This document shows, piece after piece, positions 1 to 5,899 of a stretch of DNA of 9,873 nucleotides. Numbering within the stretch: the first letter of the stretch is position 1; each line of letters starts with the position of its first letter. The translations under genes were made by a program, and so were the position numbers. The notes beneath the pieces were generated by a model. That model saw nothing but the letters and a program-made list of their open reading frames with translations. It was not told where the DNA came from and ran no database searches. Location: positions 1-9,873 of the forward strand of contig CAYYEP010000023.1 of assembly GCA_964470995.1 (NCBI GenBank), read 5' to 3'. This stretch comes from UBA5738 sp964470995 (GTDB lineage: Bacteria > Patescibacteriota > Minisyncoccia > Minisyncoccales > UBA5738).

Positions 1-121
1 TGCGAGCGTCGGCCTCGATGGTACGCCGCAAAGCTTAGTCGGGGGTAGGCCAAGCTAGTTTTTGCTGGTAAAATAGGTTCAAGCTTAGTTGTACAAATTC
101 ATCCTTGAACAAAATTGAGAC
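1..121. other. Noncoding or partial-gene left edge
   Basis: No complete gene is visible here. The first 55 bases are clearly more GC-rich than the rest and are open in plus frame 2 up to a TAG at 56-58, so this could be the last codons of a plus-strand gene that starts outside the window, but the piece is too short to identify. The nonamer AAGCTTAGT occurs twice as a direct repeat (31-39 and 81-89), with a related AAGCTAGTT at 52-60. A GTTCAAG-type segment near 77-84 resembles a tRNA T-loop, but its flanks do not pair. I see no further structure. Confidence 0.3.
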
Positions 122-144
122 AAACCCCGCTAAAAGCGGGGTTT
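122..144. terminator. Bidirectional hairpin terminator downstream of the DUF134 gene
   Basis: A perfect 10-bp stem (122-131 with 135-144) with a 3-nt loop, GC-rich in the centre and flanked by A on the left and T on the right. It can therefore end transcripts from both sides. On the minus strand it lies 40 bases after the DUF134 stop. On the plus strand it could end whatever enters from the left edge. The U tract is short (3-4 bases), so efficiency is uncertain. Confidence 0.65.
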
Positions 145-183
145 TGAAATACAAAGTCGCAATTCATTCCAGAATTTCGCCGA

Positions 184-468
184 TCAGGATTTTTTGTTCT
201 CGATCTTGATGGCCTTACCGTGGATAAGGGCATCGGACATTTTCTGGCAGGCCGAGGCTAAAATGCGCTGGAACGTGCTTTGCGAGGTATTCATTTTTTT
301 GGCGGCTTCGATCTGCTCCAGGTCTTCGATGTTTTTCAATCTTAAAGCCTCAACCTCCTCCAAGGTTAATTCAACCACCTCCAAACAACGTACGGGTATC
401 CCCCGCGGTTTAAAAAAATTTACCTGCGGATCGAATCTGATATTGCGGCAAAGCCTGGGCCGGGCCAT
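184..468 (-). CDS. DUF134 family helix-turn-helix protein
   Basis: This 94-residue protein matches the DUF134 family pattern over its full length: an N-terminal RPRLCRNI segment, then FKPRGIPVRCLE, then an acidic stretch with EEVEALRL, and a C-terminal helix-turn-helix (about residues 45-85) with the typical STFQRIL recognition helix resembling sigma-70 region 4. It is probably a small DNA-binding protein; no DNA target is established for the family. Family members are often near DUF5320 and NifB/NifX-like iron-sulfur proteins, and a DUF5320 gene is indeed found at 2700-2954, on the other side of the redox genes. It begins 28 bases after the stop of the thioredoxin-DsbD gene, with a possible promoter of its own in that gap. 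It ends with TGA, showing that TGA is a stop in this genome. No Shine-Dalgarno is seen. Confidence 0.88.
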   Translation of the reverse strand: MARPRLCRNIRFDPQVNFFKPRGIPVRCLEVVELTLEEVEALRLKNIEDLEQIEAAKKMNTSQSTFQRILASACQKMSDALIHGKAIKIENKKS

Positions 469-482
469 ATATATGATTGGTT

Positions 483-488
483 ATTATA
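483..488 (-). promoter_or_regulatory. Possible -10 element for the DUF134 gene
   Basis: A perfect TATAAT lies on the minus strand 15 bases before the DUF134 ATG, inside the short gap after the upstream gene. The best -35 at 16-nt spacing is poor (TTATGT). If used, the transcript would start within about 10 nt of the start codon and be almost leaderless. DUF134 could equally be read through from the upstream gene. Confidence 0.4.
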
Positions 489-496
489 ACGCGCCT

Positions 497-1723
497 TTAT
501 CCGAACATAAGCCATTCCGGCTTGAAAATCAATAATATGCCAATCGCAAGAAGCATTAATCCGCCGATAAGGCGGGAGAAGTTCGTGTATTTAGTGTTGA
601 ATCCGGAAAGCTGCATTGTGACCATGGCGGCAATAAAAACCAGCAGATCGTCGGCCATAAAAAAGATGATATAAAGCGCAAGGTAAAGATATCTTTGCAG
701 GAAATCGATGTTGTTTAACGCCAATATCTGCGAATAGATCGCGGGCAATCCGGCAGAGCAGATCAGTTCAACCAGATTTACCGCAAAAGCCAGTGCAATG
801 ATTCCGGCCAATCCAAGCCAGAAATTATTCTTGGATATCGCCGCCTTAAGCTTATTGAATAATTTTTCCTTTTTATCTTCATCGCCAATCTTACATACCC
901 CGGCCCTATTAGTGTAATAATCTTTCAAGATGTAAAATGATCCCGCCAAGGCCAAGCCGCCAATGGCGACCCTTACCCAGACAATAAAACCGAAGAATAA
1001 AACCAAATTGAGCCAGGCGGCCATAAAAAGGAAATAAACAAAAGCAGACACGGCAATAAAAGTTATGCCAAATATCCACATTTTCTTTTTATCCTTGGTT
1101 CCCAAAAGCAAGCTGATCAAAAAAACCAGCGTCCACATGGCGCATGGATTGAAACCATCAAGCGCGCCCAATATTACCGTTATTGCCGGAAGGGAAAGTG
1201 ATTTAGCGTCTATCTCTCCGAAAAAAGGAACATTTATTTTGACGCTTTCGAATTGGCTGGGAGAAAGCCGGGGCCGATCATCGTCGGGCTTGTTTTCGGT
1301 TTGCGTTTGCCCTTCAATAACGCCGGCAATCGGATCCTCGCATCCCGAAGACGCGCACAAGGCGATCCTTTTTTCGATCGATTCGGTAGCCCCGGAGGAG
1401 AAGCCGATAAAATATTGGTCTCCGATCACCAAGAATGGCACGCCATTAACCGTAGCTCCCAGCTTTTGGGCGGCGCTGGCCATTAAGACGCGATTAGCGC
1501 TATTGCCGGCAACTTCGAATTCCCTTATAGTCAGCGAAGGATATTTTGAAGAGATGCTTCCCAGGTATTGGCGCTCCTGGCGGCAATGGGGGCAACCTTC
1601 GCTGTGGAAAACATAGGCGTTAACTTGATAACCGGACGCTTCGGAAGCCAAAGGGTAAAATAAACTTAATATGAACGCGGCCGCGAGTTTTAAAACAGTA
1701 ATCATTTTTTTGTGTCCAATCAT
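497..1723 (-). CDS. Exported thioredoxin-like domain fused to a DsbD/CcdA-like membrane domain
   Basis: A 408-residue fusion. Residues 1-30 form a signal peptide or anchor (two Lys, a hydrophobic stretch, then SEASG). Residues 33-130 are a thioredoxin/glutaredoxin-like domain with active site CPHC (44-47) and the expected cis-proline (GVP, 94-96), presumably outside the membrane. A linker of about 45 polar residues follows. From residue 178 on there are about six membrane segments of the DsbD/CcdA type, with one Cys in an NPC motif (194) and a partner Cys in ELICSAGLP (322), the expected pair for carrying electrons through the membrane. The likely role is passing reducing power from cytoplasmic thioredoxin to extracytoplasmic disulfides. 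The open frame extends to a GTG at 1765, but that codon lies at the edge of a hairpin; I prefer the ATG at 1723 (another ATG is at 1705) because it gives a normal signal peptide. Extra cysteines at 123, 128 and 277 are notable. Confidence 0.85.
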   Translation of the reverse strand: MIGHKKMITVLKLAAAFILSLFYPLASEASGYQVNAYVFHSEGCPHCRQERQYLGSISSKYPSLTIREFEVAGNSANRVLMASAAQKLGATVNGVPFLVIGDQYFIGFSSGATESIEKRIALCASSGCEDPIAGVIEGQTQTENKPDDDRPRLSPSQFESVKINVPFFGEIDAKSLSLPAITVILGALDGFNPCAMWTLVFLISLLLGTKDKKKMWIFGITFIAVSAFVYFLFMAAWLNLVLFFGFIVWVRVAIGGLALAGSFYILKDYYTNRAGVCKIGDEDKKEKLFNKLKAAISKNNFWLGLAGIIALAFAVNLVELICSAGLPAIYSQILALNNIDFLQRYLYLALYIIFFMADDLLVFIAAMVTMQLSGFNTKYTNFSRLIGGLMLLAIGILLIFKPEWLMFG

Positions 1724-1730
1724 TTTAAAC

Positions 1731-1779
1731 AGCCGGTTGTGCCGGCTTAGCGGAAGGAATATCACGGGGCTTTGCCCCG
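1731..1779 (-). promoter_or_regulatory. Two GC-rich hairpins in the leader of the thioredoxin-DsbD gene
   Basis: Two perfect 6-bp stems sit one after the other just before the ATG at 1723: 1765-1779 (CGGGGC stem, 3-nt loop) and 1731-1747 (AGCCGG stem, 5-nt loop, 7 nt from the ATG). Neither is followed by a U tract on the minus strand, so they are not ordinary terminators. They could control translation or be small dispersed repeats. Confidence 0.45.
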
Positions 1780-1820
1780 GGGTAGTTTATTAATTTATTT
1801 TATCAAAAATATCAATAACA

Positions 1821-1870
1821 AAAAATTTGAAGCTCTGGGACGGCGGCTTTGATCCTTGCCGCCGCCCCAG
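1821..1870 (-). terminator. Rho-independent terminator after the SDR gene
   Basis: On the minus strand a 13-bp stem (1858-1870 with 1835-1847, one G-U pair, 10-nt loop) begins 9 bases after the SDR stop codon. It is very GC-rich and is followed after about 7-10 nt by an AAATTTTTT tract. The gap between stem and U tract is longer than ideal, but position and stability fit a terminator separating the SDR gene from the thioredoxin-DsbD gene. Confidence 0.65.
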
Positions 1871-1879
1871 CAAAAAGAT

Positions 1880-2614
1880 TTATTGCGCGGTCCAGCCGCC
1901 GTCAACATACAATACCGAGCCGGTAACAAATTTCGCTTCGTCGGAAGCAAGGTAAACCGCCGCCCAAGCGATATCGTCGGGTTCGCCAAAACATCCCATA
2001 GGCGTCGCGCCCGTGATTAAGTCATTCAGCCCCTTATCCTCTCGGCATCCTTGCGTCATGGGCGTTTTAATAAATGCCGGAGCGATGGAATTAACGCGAA
2101 CGCAGTTCGGTGCCAATTCCAAAGCCGCGGTACGCGTTAACTGGTTTACTCCCCCTTTAGCCGCGCAATACGCTCCCGCATTACGAAAACCTACCGCGCC
2201 CAAAATCGAGGCCATATTGATAATCGAGCCTTTGATGTTATTTTCTTTCATATACTTGCCCGCCGCGCGCACGCCGTAGAACACACCATTCAAGTTAACC
2301 GCCAGCACCTTATCCCATTCTTCATCGGGCATATTGGCCAATTCGGTTAAACCGCCAATACCCGCGTTATTGACCATAACATCGATTTTTCCGAACTTAT
2401 CAACCGCGGCTTTAACAAGGCTGTTAACATCGGCACTTTTAGCAACATCGGTTTTAACGTATAGAGCTTTGGTTCCGTAATTTTCAAAATCCATACCAAG
2501 ATTGATGTCGGAAAACACTACGTTAGCGCCTTCCTTTAAAAACATTTCGGCAATGGCCTTACCGATGCCCGAGCAAGCGCCGGTAACTACCGCGGTTTTA
2601 TTGTGCAGTCTCAT
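1880..2614 (-). CDS. Short-chain dehydrogenase/reductase (classical SDR)
   Basis: A 244-residue NAD(P)-dependent oxidoreductase of normal SDR length. The Rossmann cofactor motif TGACSGIG is at 11-18. Asp36 at the end of the second strand suggests NAD rather than NADP preference. NNAG is at 82-85, and the catalytic set is Asn107, Ser136, Tyr149, Lys153 (YCAAK). The C-terminus GSVLYVDGGW is typical of the FabG-like/3-hydroxyacyl or sugar-alcohol SDR group; the substrate cannot be named from sequence. The frame stays open to 2737, but that would run through the DUF5320 terminator and into that gene, whereas the ATG at 2614 places the SDR N-terminus (MRLHNKTAVVTG) exactly as expected. There is no Shine-Dalgarno. 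Only about 36 bases separate the upstream terminator U tract from this ATG, so any own promoter (weak TTGGGG/TAAAAA) would give a nearly leaderless mRNA; read-through is the alternative. Confidence 0.93.
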   Translation of the reverse strand: MRLHNKTAVVTGACSGIGKAIAEMFLKEGANVVFSDINLGMDFENYGTKALYVKTDVAKSADVNSLVKAAVDKFGKIDVMVNNAGIGGLTELANMPDEEWDKVLAVNLNGVFYGVRAAGKYMKENNIKGSIINMASILGAVGFRNAGAYCAAKGGVNQLTRTAALELAPNCVRVNSIAPAFIKTPMTQGCREDKGLNDLITGATPMGCFGEPDDIAWAAVYLASDEAKFVTGSVLYVDGGWTAQ

Positions 2615-2650
2615 TTTTTTATTTTTAGCTTTAAAAATCGATTTTCCCCA

Positions 2651-2694
2651 AAAAAAACACGCCCGCCCTTTAGCTAAAAGGGATATACGGGCGT
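2651..2694 (-). terminator. Rho-independent terminator after the DUF5320 gene
   Basis: On the minus strand a two-part stem is seen: an outer 7-bp stem (2688-2694 with 2659-2665) and an inner 6-bp stem (2677-2682 with 2666-2671), with an ATATA bulge on one side. It is followed by GTGTTTTTTTT (2651-2660). It starts 5 bases after the DUF5320 stop codon. This is one of the clearest terminators in the window. Confidence 0.85.
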
Positions 2695-2699
2695 ATTTT

Positions 2700-2954
2700 T
2701 TAGTTCTTTTGCTCCTTGAGCGCGGCCTTTTCCTCACGGATAGCCTTCAATTCTTCTTCCAACATCGCTTCTTCCTCTTCCAGCGCGGACATTTCATTCT
2801 TGGGAGAAATAAATCTCCGGCGGCCTAATCCAAATCCCATGCCGCGGCCCCAGCCGCAACATCCACCCCGGCCCATTCCGGCCCCGCAAGGACCCATTCC
2901 GCGCCCGATTCCCGGACCCATTCCGGCCGGGCCAGTTGCATCTAATCTTGGCAT
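2700..2954 (-). CDS. DUF5320 family Gly/Met/Cys-rich small protein
   Basis: An 84-residue protein in two parts. The first about 45 residues are low-complexity, dominated by Gly, Met, Arg and Pro, starting MPRLDATGPAGMGPGIGRG, with Cys at 23, 32 and 33. Residues 55-83 are a highly charged Glu/Lys helix likely to form a coiled coil (SALEEEEAMLEEELKAIREE). This is the recognisable layout of DUF5320 proteins, whose function is not established; genomic association with NifB/NifX-like iron-sulfur proteins and DUF134 suggests metal or redox handling, with Met/Cys as possible ligands (inference). It is monocistronic: a strong promoter with a palindrome over the -10 upstream and a clear terminator right after the stop. 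Low complexity makes remote homology unreliable, but the N-terminal pattern is distinctive. Confidence 0.82.
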   Translation of the reverse strand: MPRLDATGPAGMGPGIGRGMGPCGAGMGRGGCCGWGRGMGFGLGRRRFISPKNEMSALEEEEAMLEEELKAIREEKAALKEQKN

Positions 2955-3035
2955 AATATTATTGGAAATCTTGCGGCTCTGATTATTGCAACCGTAAAAT
3001 TTCCGGTTAATTGAAACTTAGCGACCTTTATATAT

Positions 3036-3067
3036 TGAATATATATTCATAACTATATATCTGTCAA
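3036..3067 (-). promoter_or_regulatory. Sigma-70-type promoter with palindromic operator for the DUF5320 gene
   Basis: On the minus strand a perfect -35 TTGACA (3062-3067) is followed after 18 nt by -10 TATATT (3038-3043). The perfect 14-bp palindrome TGAATATATATTCA (3036-3049) covers the -10. The predicted transcript has a leader of about 75-80 nt before the ATG at 2954. A repressor bound at the palindrome would block this promoter. The tsaD terminator ends just upstream, so the promoter is insulated. Confidence 0.72.
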
Positions 3068-3100
3068 GTTATTATACGAAACATTCGTTTAAACTTAATT

Positions 3101-3121
3101 AAAAAAACCCGGAAAACCGGG
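3101..3121 (-). terminator. Rho-independent terminator after tsaD
   Basis: On the minus strand a CCCGG/CCGGG stem (3117-3121 with 3108-3112, 4-nt loop) is followed directly by seven T residues (3101-3107). It lies 22 bases after the tsaD stop codon and ends the kinase-tsaD transcript. Confidence 0.85.
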
Positions 3122-3143
3122 CAGCGCGTAATTTCTTATTTAT

Positions 3144-4223
3144 TCAAATTCCCAGATTCGGCTGGGAAACCAAATCTTGCGGATCTTTTGCCGCCTGGCC
3201 GCGTTTAAAAGCAAAATAACCGGCAACTCCAGCCATAGCCGCATTATCGACAGACAAATCGGGGGAAGGGGCAAGAAATTTCAATTCCAATTCACGAGTA
3301 ACATCTTCTATGCGGGTCCGCAATTCGAGGTTGGCGCTCACTCCCCCGCCGATAATGATCGAGCGGGCTTTAAATTCTTGGGCAGCGCGTTTGGTTTTGG
3401 CAACCAAAACATCCGTGATTGCCTGTTCGATTTGATAGGACATTTCGCATAAATATTCCGGGTCTTTTTGTATTTCCGGAGTTTGTTTTTGGTGCAAATA
3501 AAGCACGGCGGTTTTCAATCCGGAAAAACTGAAATTATAATTTTTCTGGCGCAACATCGGCCGGGGCAAGGATATGCCGTATTTTGCCGGCGTGCCCCGG
3601 TCAACATATTCTTTGGCATATTTGGAAATCTGCGGCCCGCCCGGATAATCCAGACCTAGGATGCGCGCGGCCTTGTCGAAACATTCGCCAGCGGCGTCGT
3701 CAACGGTCTGGCCCAATAATTCGTAATCGCCAATATTTTTGGCCAAAAACAACAAAGTGTGGCCACCGGAAACCACCAGGCAAGCCGCCGGCAAATACTT
3801 ATTTACAAATTCGTTTTCGCCGACACCGAGCGTTAACAGATTGGCTAAAAAATGCGCTTCCAGGTGGTTGGAACCAACCAGCGGCAGGTTGTATTTTTGC
3901 GCCGATTCCTGGGCAAAATTGATACCAGCCCAAAGGCACGGGTCCAGCCCGGGACCATTAGTGACGGCAATGAACTTTATTTTAAAAATATCGATCGTCC
4001 CCAGCGCCCGCTCAAAAACCGCGGGCAGATTCTTTTTGTGCTCGCGCTTGGCTAAAAACGGATAAATTCCGCCATAGCCCTTGTGAAGTTCGGTTTGCGA
4101 AGAAATAACATTGGTTAGCGCTTCAATCTTTCGCAATTTTCCGGATGATTCCGCGACTTTTAAAACGCTGACCGATGTGTCATCACAAGAAGTTTCTACC
4201 GCTAAAAAATAAGTTTCTTCCAT
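3144..4223 (-). CDS. tsaD: tRNA N6-adenosine threonylcarbamoyltransferase TsaD
   Basis: TsaD transfers the threonylcarbamoyl group from TC-AMP to A37 of ANN-decoding tRNAs (t6A), in the cytoplasm with TsaB and TsaE. All family signatures are present: ETSCDDTS near the N-terminus, SSQ...H..YGGIYPFLAKREH, TNGPGLDPCLWAG, the metal motif NHLEAH, VSGGHT, DDAAGECFDKAARILGLDYPGGP, FSFSGLKTAV, GGGVSANLELR and DNAAMAG at the end. The length (359 aa) is slightly above the usual about 340, from small insertions. I chose the ATG at 4223 (MEETYFLAVETSC); a TTG at 4232, one base after the kinase stop, would add only three residues. It is the second gene of a two-gene unit, with a terminator right after. 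The change from the usual PELASR to PFLAKR in the second motif is a variant, not a loss. tsaB and tsaE are not in the window. Confidence 0.97.
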   Translation of the reverse strand: MEETYFLAVETSCDDTSVSVLKVAESSGKLRKIEALTNVISSQTELHKGYGGIYPFLAKREHKKNLPAVFERALGTIDIFKIKFIAVTNGPGLDPCLWAGINFAQESAQKYNLPLVGSNHLEAHFLANLLTLGVGENEFVNKYLPAACLVVSGGHTLLFLAKNIGDYELLGQTVDDAAGECFDKAARILGLDYPGGPQISKYAKEYVDRGTPAKYGISLPRPMLRQKNYNFSFSGLKTAVLYLHQKQTPEIQKDPEYLCEMSYQIEQAITDVLVAKTKRAAQEFKARSIIIGGGVSANLELRTRIEDVTRELELKFLAPSPDLSVDNAAMAGVAGYFAFKRGQAAKDPQDLVSQPNLGI

Positions 4224-4233
4224 AACCGCCAAT

Positions 4234-5181
4234 TTACTTCTTTATCGCTTCCAAAGCAAGCCGGATCGCGCCGGCGACCGGATCGGCAATGACAACAAAA
4301 TCGAATTTACCGGGATAATAACGCTCGATGTCGTCCATTGCGGTGTCGGCGACCCAACGGGAAGTGTAGGCGCCGCCAACCAGAACCAGCGGCACTTGCT
4401 CAAAATAATGCAGTTTGGCGGCAACCTCGCGCACCGACAGGGAAATTTCCTTACCGGCCTGGATCAAGATCTCGCGCGCCACCTTGTCGCTACGGCCGGC
4501 CGCATCGTCACACACCCGGAAAAGCAACGGAATATTTTTGGCAAAATCAGTGTAGGCAAAACCGATGAGATCGTGCAGGTTCTTGAGTTTTAAATTTTTC
4601 AAGGCGGTTTTCTCCAGGACGGTATCGGGCACCCGCCCGTCATAACTTTTTAATATGGCCTGGAAAGTTTTTTGGCCAACCCAGAAGGCTGATCCTTCGT
4701 CGGCGAGCCAGCCCCAACCGTTAACTTTGACCTCCTTGCCATTATTCCAGCCATGGACCGCGCATCCTGTGCCGGAAATAGCCACGATGCCGTCCGGGCC
4801 GGTAGCGCCGGAACGAAATGCCACCATCTGGTCGGAGCCCAGCGTCACTTTGCTTTTGAAAATTCCGGGAATTTGTTTTTTTAATGCTTTGAGAATTTCG
4901 GTTTTTTTGTTTTTGTATTCCTCCTCCAAAGCAGGCATGCCGATAAAGACCGATTCAACACGCGCTTCGGGGCGGCGCTTCAAAACCTGCGAGATACCCT
5001 TGGCGATATTTTCCGCGGACGCGGCAATGCCCACGTTGCGCGGATTGGCGATACCCGCCAGCGCGCGGGCAACGATCTTACCATCCATATCAGCCAGGGC
5101 GACTGCGGTTTTGGTGCCGCCGCCATCTACGCCAATGACAAAGCAATTGTTGCTGGTATTTGTTTTTTTGGTTTTGGCCAT
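4234..5181 (-). CDS. BadF/BadG-family ATPase, N-acetylglucosamine kinase-like
   Basis: A 315-residue ASKHA-fold kinase. Phosphate 1 is DGGGTKT (19-25). A GIANPRN segment follows, then GSDQMVAF with the likely catalytic Asp, the adenosine/phosphate 2 motif AISGTGCAVHGW, the family hallmark GWGWLADEGSAFWVG, and LVGGAY with a closing DPVAGAIRLAL. These match the BadF/BadG/BcrA/BcrD ATPase domain in its N-acetylglucosamine kinase branch rather than benzoyl-CoA reductase activators, which have Cys-rich motifs absent here. The likely role is phosphorylation of an amino sugar such as GlcNAc, feeding the UDP-GlcNAc pathway encoded nearby (GlmU-like, MurA); the substrate is inferred. It is followed by tsaD after 1-10 nt depending on tsaD start, so the two are co-transcribed. 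The first 12 residues are a polar Lys/Asn/Thr extension. No Shine-Dalgarno is seen. Confidence 0.87.
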   Translation of the reverse strand: MAKTKKTNTSNNCFVIGVDGGGTKTAVALADMDGKIVARALAGIANPRNVGIAASAENIAKGISQVLKRRPEARVESVFIGMPALEEEYKNKKTEILKALKKQIPGIFKSKVTLGSDQMVAFRSGATGPDGIVAISGTGCAVHGWNNGKEVKVNGWGWLADEGSAFWVGQKTFQAILKSYDGRVPDTVLEKTALKNLKLKNLHDLIGFAYTDFAKNIPLLFRVCDDAAGRSDKVAREILIQAGKEISLSVREVAAKLHYFEQVPLVLVGGAYTSRWVADTAMDDIERYYPGKFDFVVIADPVAGAIRLALEAIKK

Positions 5182-5203
5182 AATTTGGAACTCGATTTTT
5201 TTA

Positions 5204-5212
5204 ATTTTACCA
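5204..5212 (-). promoter_or_regulatory. Extended -10 promoter for the kinase-tsaD unit
   Basis: On the minus strand TGGTAAAAT (an extended -10: TG, one base, then TAAAAT, five of six matching TATAAT) lies 22 bases before the kinase ATG. No good -35 is visible, as is allowed for extended -10 promoters. It lies just after the U tract of the preceding terminator. The leader would be about 15 nt. Confidence 0.5.
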
Positions 5213-5215
5213 CAT

Positions 5216-5253
5216 TATTAAAAAATGAGGGGCCGATGCACAAGCACCGACCC
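5216..5253 (-). terminator. Rho-independent terminator of the orphan gene unit
   Basis: On the minus strand a 10-bp stem (5244-5253 with 5230-5239, two G-U pairs, UUGU loop) is followed after a few bases by TTTTTT (5220-5225). The G-U pairs hold only for minus-strand RNA, so the element is directional. It lies about 65 bases after the orphan gene stop and immediately before the kinase promoter. Confidence 0.75.
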
Positions 5254-5306
5254 GATGGATTCAGGGAGCCGGCCAAATAAACATAATGGCGACTCCATAT
5301 TTTAAC

Positions 5307-5331
5307 TTGGCTTGGATTAAATCCAAGCCAA
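5307..5331 (-). terminator. Hairpin containing the stop codon of the orphan gene
   Basis: A perfect 11-bp stem (5307-5317 with 5321-5331) has a 3-nt loop at 5318-5320. The TAA stop of the minus-strand gene occupies 5317-5319, so it begins in the loop and ends at the first stem pair. Downstream is TTAAAAT, too poor in U for a classic terminator. It may be a weak first terminator, an RNA-stability element or a translation-termination structure. Confidence 0.5.
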
Positions 5332-5712
5332 CTCTCTCGGCGGTTGCAGGCAGTTTCCGTCGTTGTAACTGGAGCTTGACATTATTTCTTGCGCCCTGAG
5401 GTAACGCAAATCTCGTAGAATATCAAGGAGTTCCGTACCGTCGTCTTCCACTATCGTAATATTCCTCTTTTCTTGAGGAATATAGATAGCGGGTCCTATG
5501 CAAGCCAGCATATCAGACATTTTTTTTACATCCTCTGCAGATGGCGACAATTCTAGTTTTTTGCTGTATTTGCCCTTGGTACGCGTCCGAGGATTTACTT
5601 TCATCCTCCAGTATCTTTCCCTTTCGAGGCGAGCTTTTTTAAAGCGTCTCGTTCTCTCCCTCGGGCTCAAAAGCGGAAACAACGTGCAGTTACCGCCACG
5701 TATATCCGCCAT
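5317..5712 (-). CDS. Hypothetical protein, basic N-terminus and acidic C-terminal half
   Basis: I do not recognise this 131-residue protein. Residues 17-54 are very basic (about 18 Arg/Lys). Residues 55-72 include a likely helix (SAEDVKKMSDMLACIG). Residues 78-112 contain IPQEKRNITIVEDDGTELLDILRDLRYL, a strand-turn-helix pattern. Only three Cys are present (9, 70, 122) and there is no membrane segment or signal peptide. It is supported as a real gene by its own promoter (5831-5859) and terminator (5216-5253). Codon use differs from its neighbours: about half the Arg codons are AGA/AGG and ATA is common for Ile, while neighbours favour CGN and ATT/ATC, which suggests recent acquisition. The start is uncertain: the ATG at 5712 has no ribosome site, and the only purine-rich GGAGAGG of the leader (5766-5772) is followed by an in-frame ATA at 5758-5760. 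The charge pattern would suit nucleic-acid or ribosome binding, but this is only a guess. Confidence 0.62.
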   Translation of the reverse strand: MADIRGGNCTLFPLLSPRERTRRFKKARLERERYWRMKVNPRTRTKGKYSKKLELSPSAEDVKKMSDMLACIGPAIYIPQEKRNITIVEDDGTELLDILRDLRYLRAQEIMSSSSYNDGNCLQPPRELAWI

Positions 5713-5830
5713 ACAGCAAAACGAAAACCGTCTTGCCGCCTCTTTTTCTTTATTGTTTATAAGATCCTCTCCTTTTCCCTTGTTATTTAAGAGCTAAACG
5801 CTCACCAAAAAAAGCGTATATAAATATATT

Positions 5831-5859
5831 AATATATACTTAATATCAATTAATGTCAA
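5831..5859 (-). promoter_or_regulatory. Strong sigma-70-type promoter for the orphan gene
   Basis: On the minus strand a perfect -35 TTGACA (5854-5859) is followed after 17 nt by -10 TATATT (5831-5836). A 14-bp AT-only palindrome ATATATTAATATAT (5824-5837) overlaps the -10. The leader to the ATG at 5712 would be about 110 nt. Architecture and hexamers are the same as in the DUF5320 promoter, though the AT palindrome alone is weak evidence for an operator. Confidence 0.7.
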
Positions 5860-5872
5860 AACCGTGCGGTTT
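5858..5872 (-). terminator. Weak hairpin terminator after the glmU-like gene
   Basis: On the minus strand AAACC and GGTTT (5868-5872 with 5859-5863) form a 5-bp stem with a 4-nt loop, followed by only one further T before GACA. It is 28 bases after the glmU-like stop and overlaps the -35 of the orphan-gene promoter. This is a weak candidate, and read-through into the orphan gene is possible. Confidence 0.35.
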
Positions 5873-5899
5873 ATAGTACGCGCGGCTTCGGGAGAACAG

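Noticed and set aside
20..110. Possible tRNA or tmRNA end at the left edge
   Set aside because: A GTTCAAG segment resembles a T-loop, but no T-stem, acceptor stem or CCA end can be paired around it.
1065..1616. Long open frame on the plus strand opposite the thioredoxin-DsbD gene
   Set aside because: It is antisense to a gene with clear motifs; its translation has no domain pattern and reflects the codon bias of the real gene.
2615..2737. N-terminal extension of the SDR protein by 41 residues
   Set aside because: It would be encoded in the DUF5320 terminator and the end of that gene, is very basic and low in complexity, and lies before the normal SDR N-terminus.
3020..3060. AT-rich tandem repeat or replication origin
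   Set aside because: The AT-richness is explained by the promoter and palindrome; no DnaA boxes or iterons are visible.
4655..5221. 188-codon open frame on the plus strand opposite the kinase gene
   Set aside because: It is antisense to a recognised kinase with all motifs, and shows no family features of its own.
5498..5797. 99-codon plus-strand frame opposite the orphan gene
   Set aside because: Promoter and directional terminator both support the minus strand; no start signal supports this frame.
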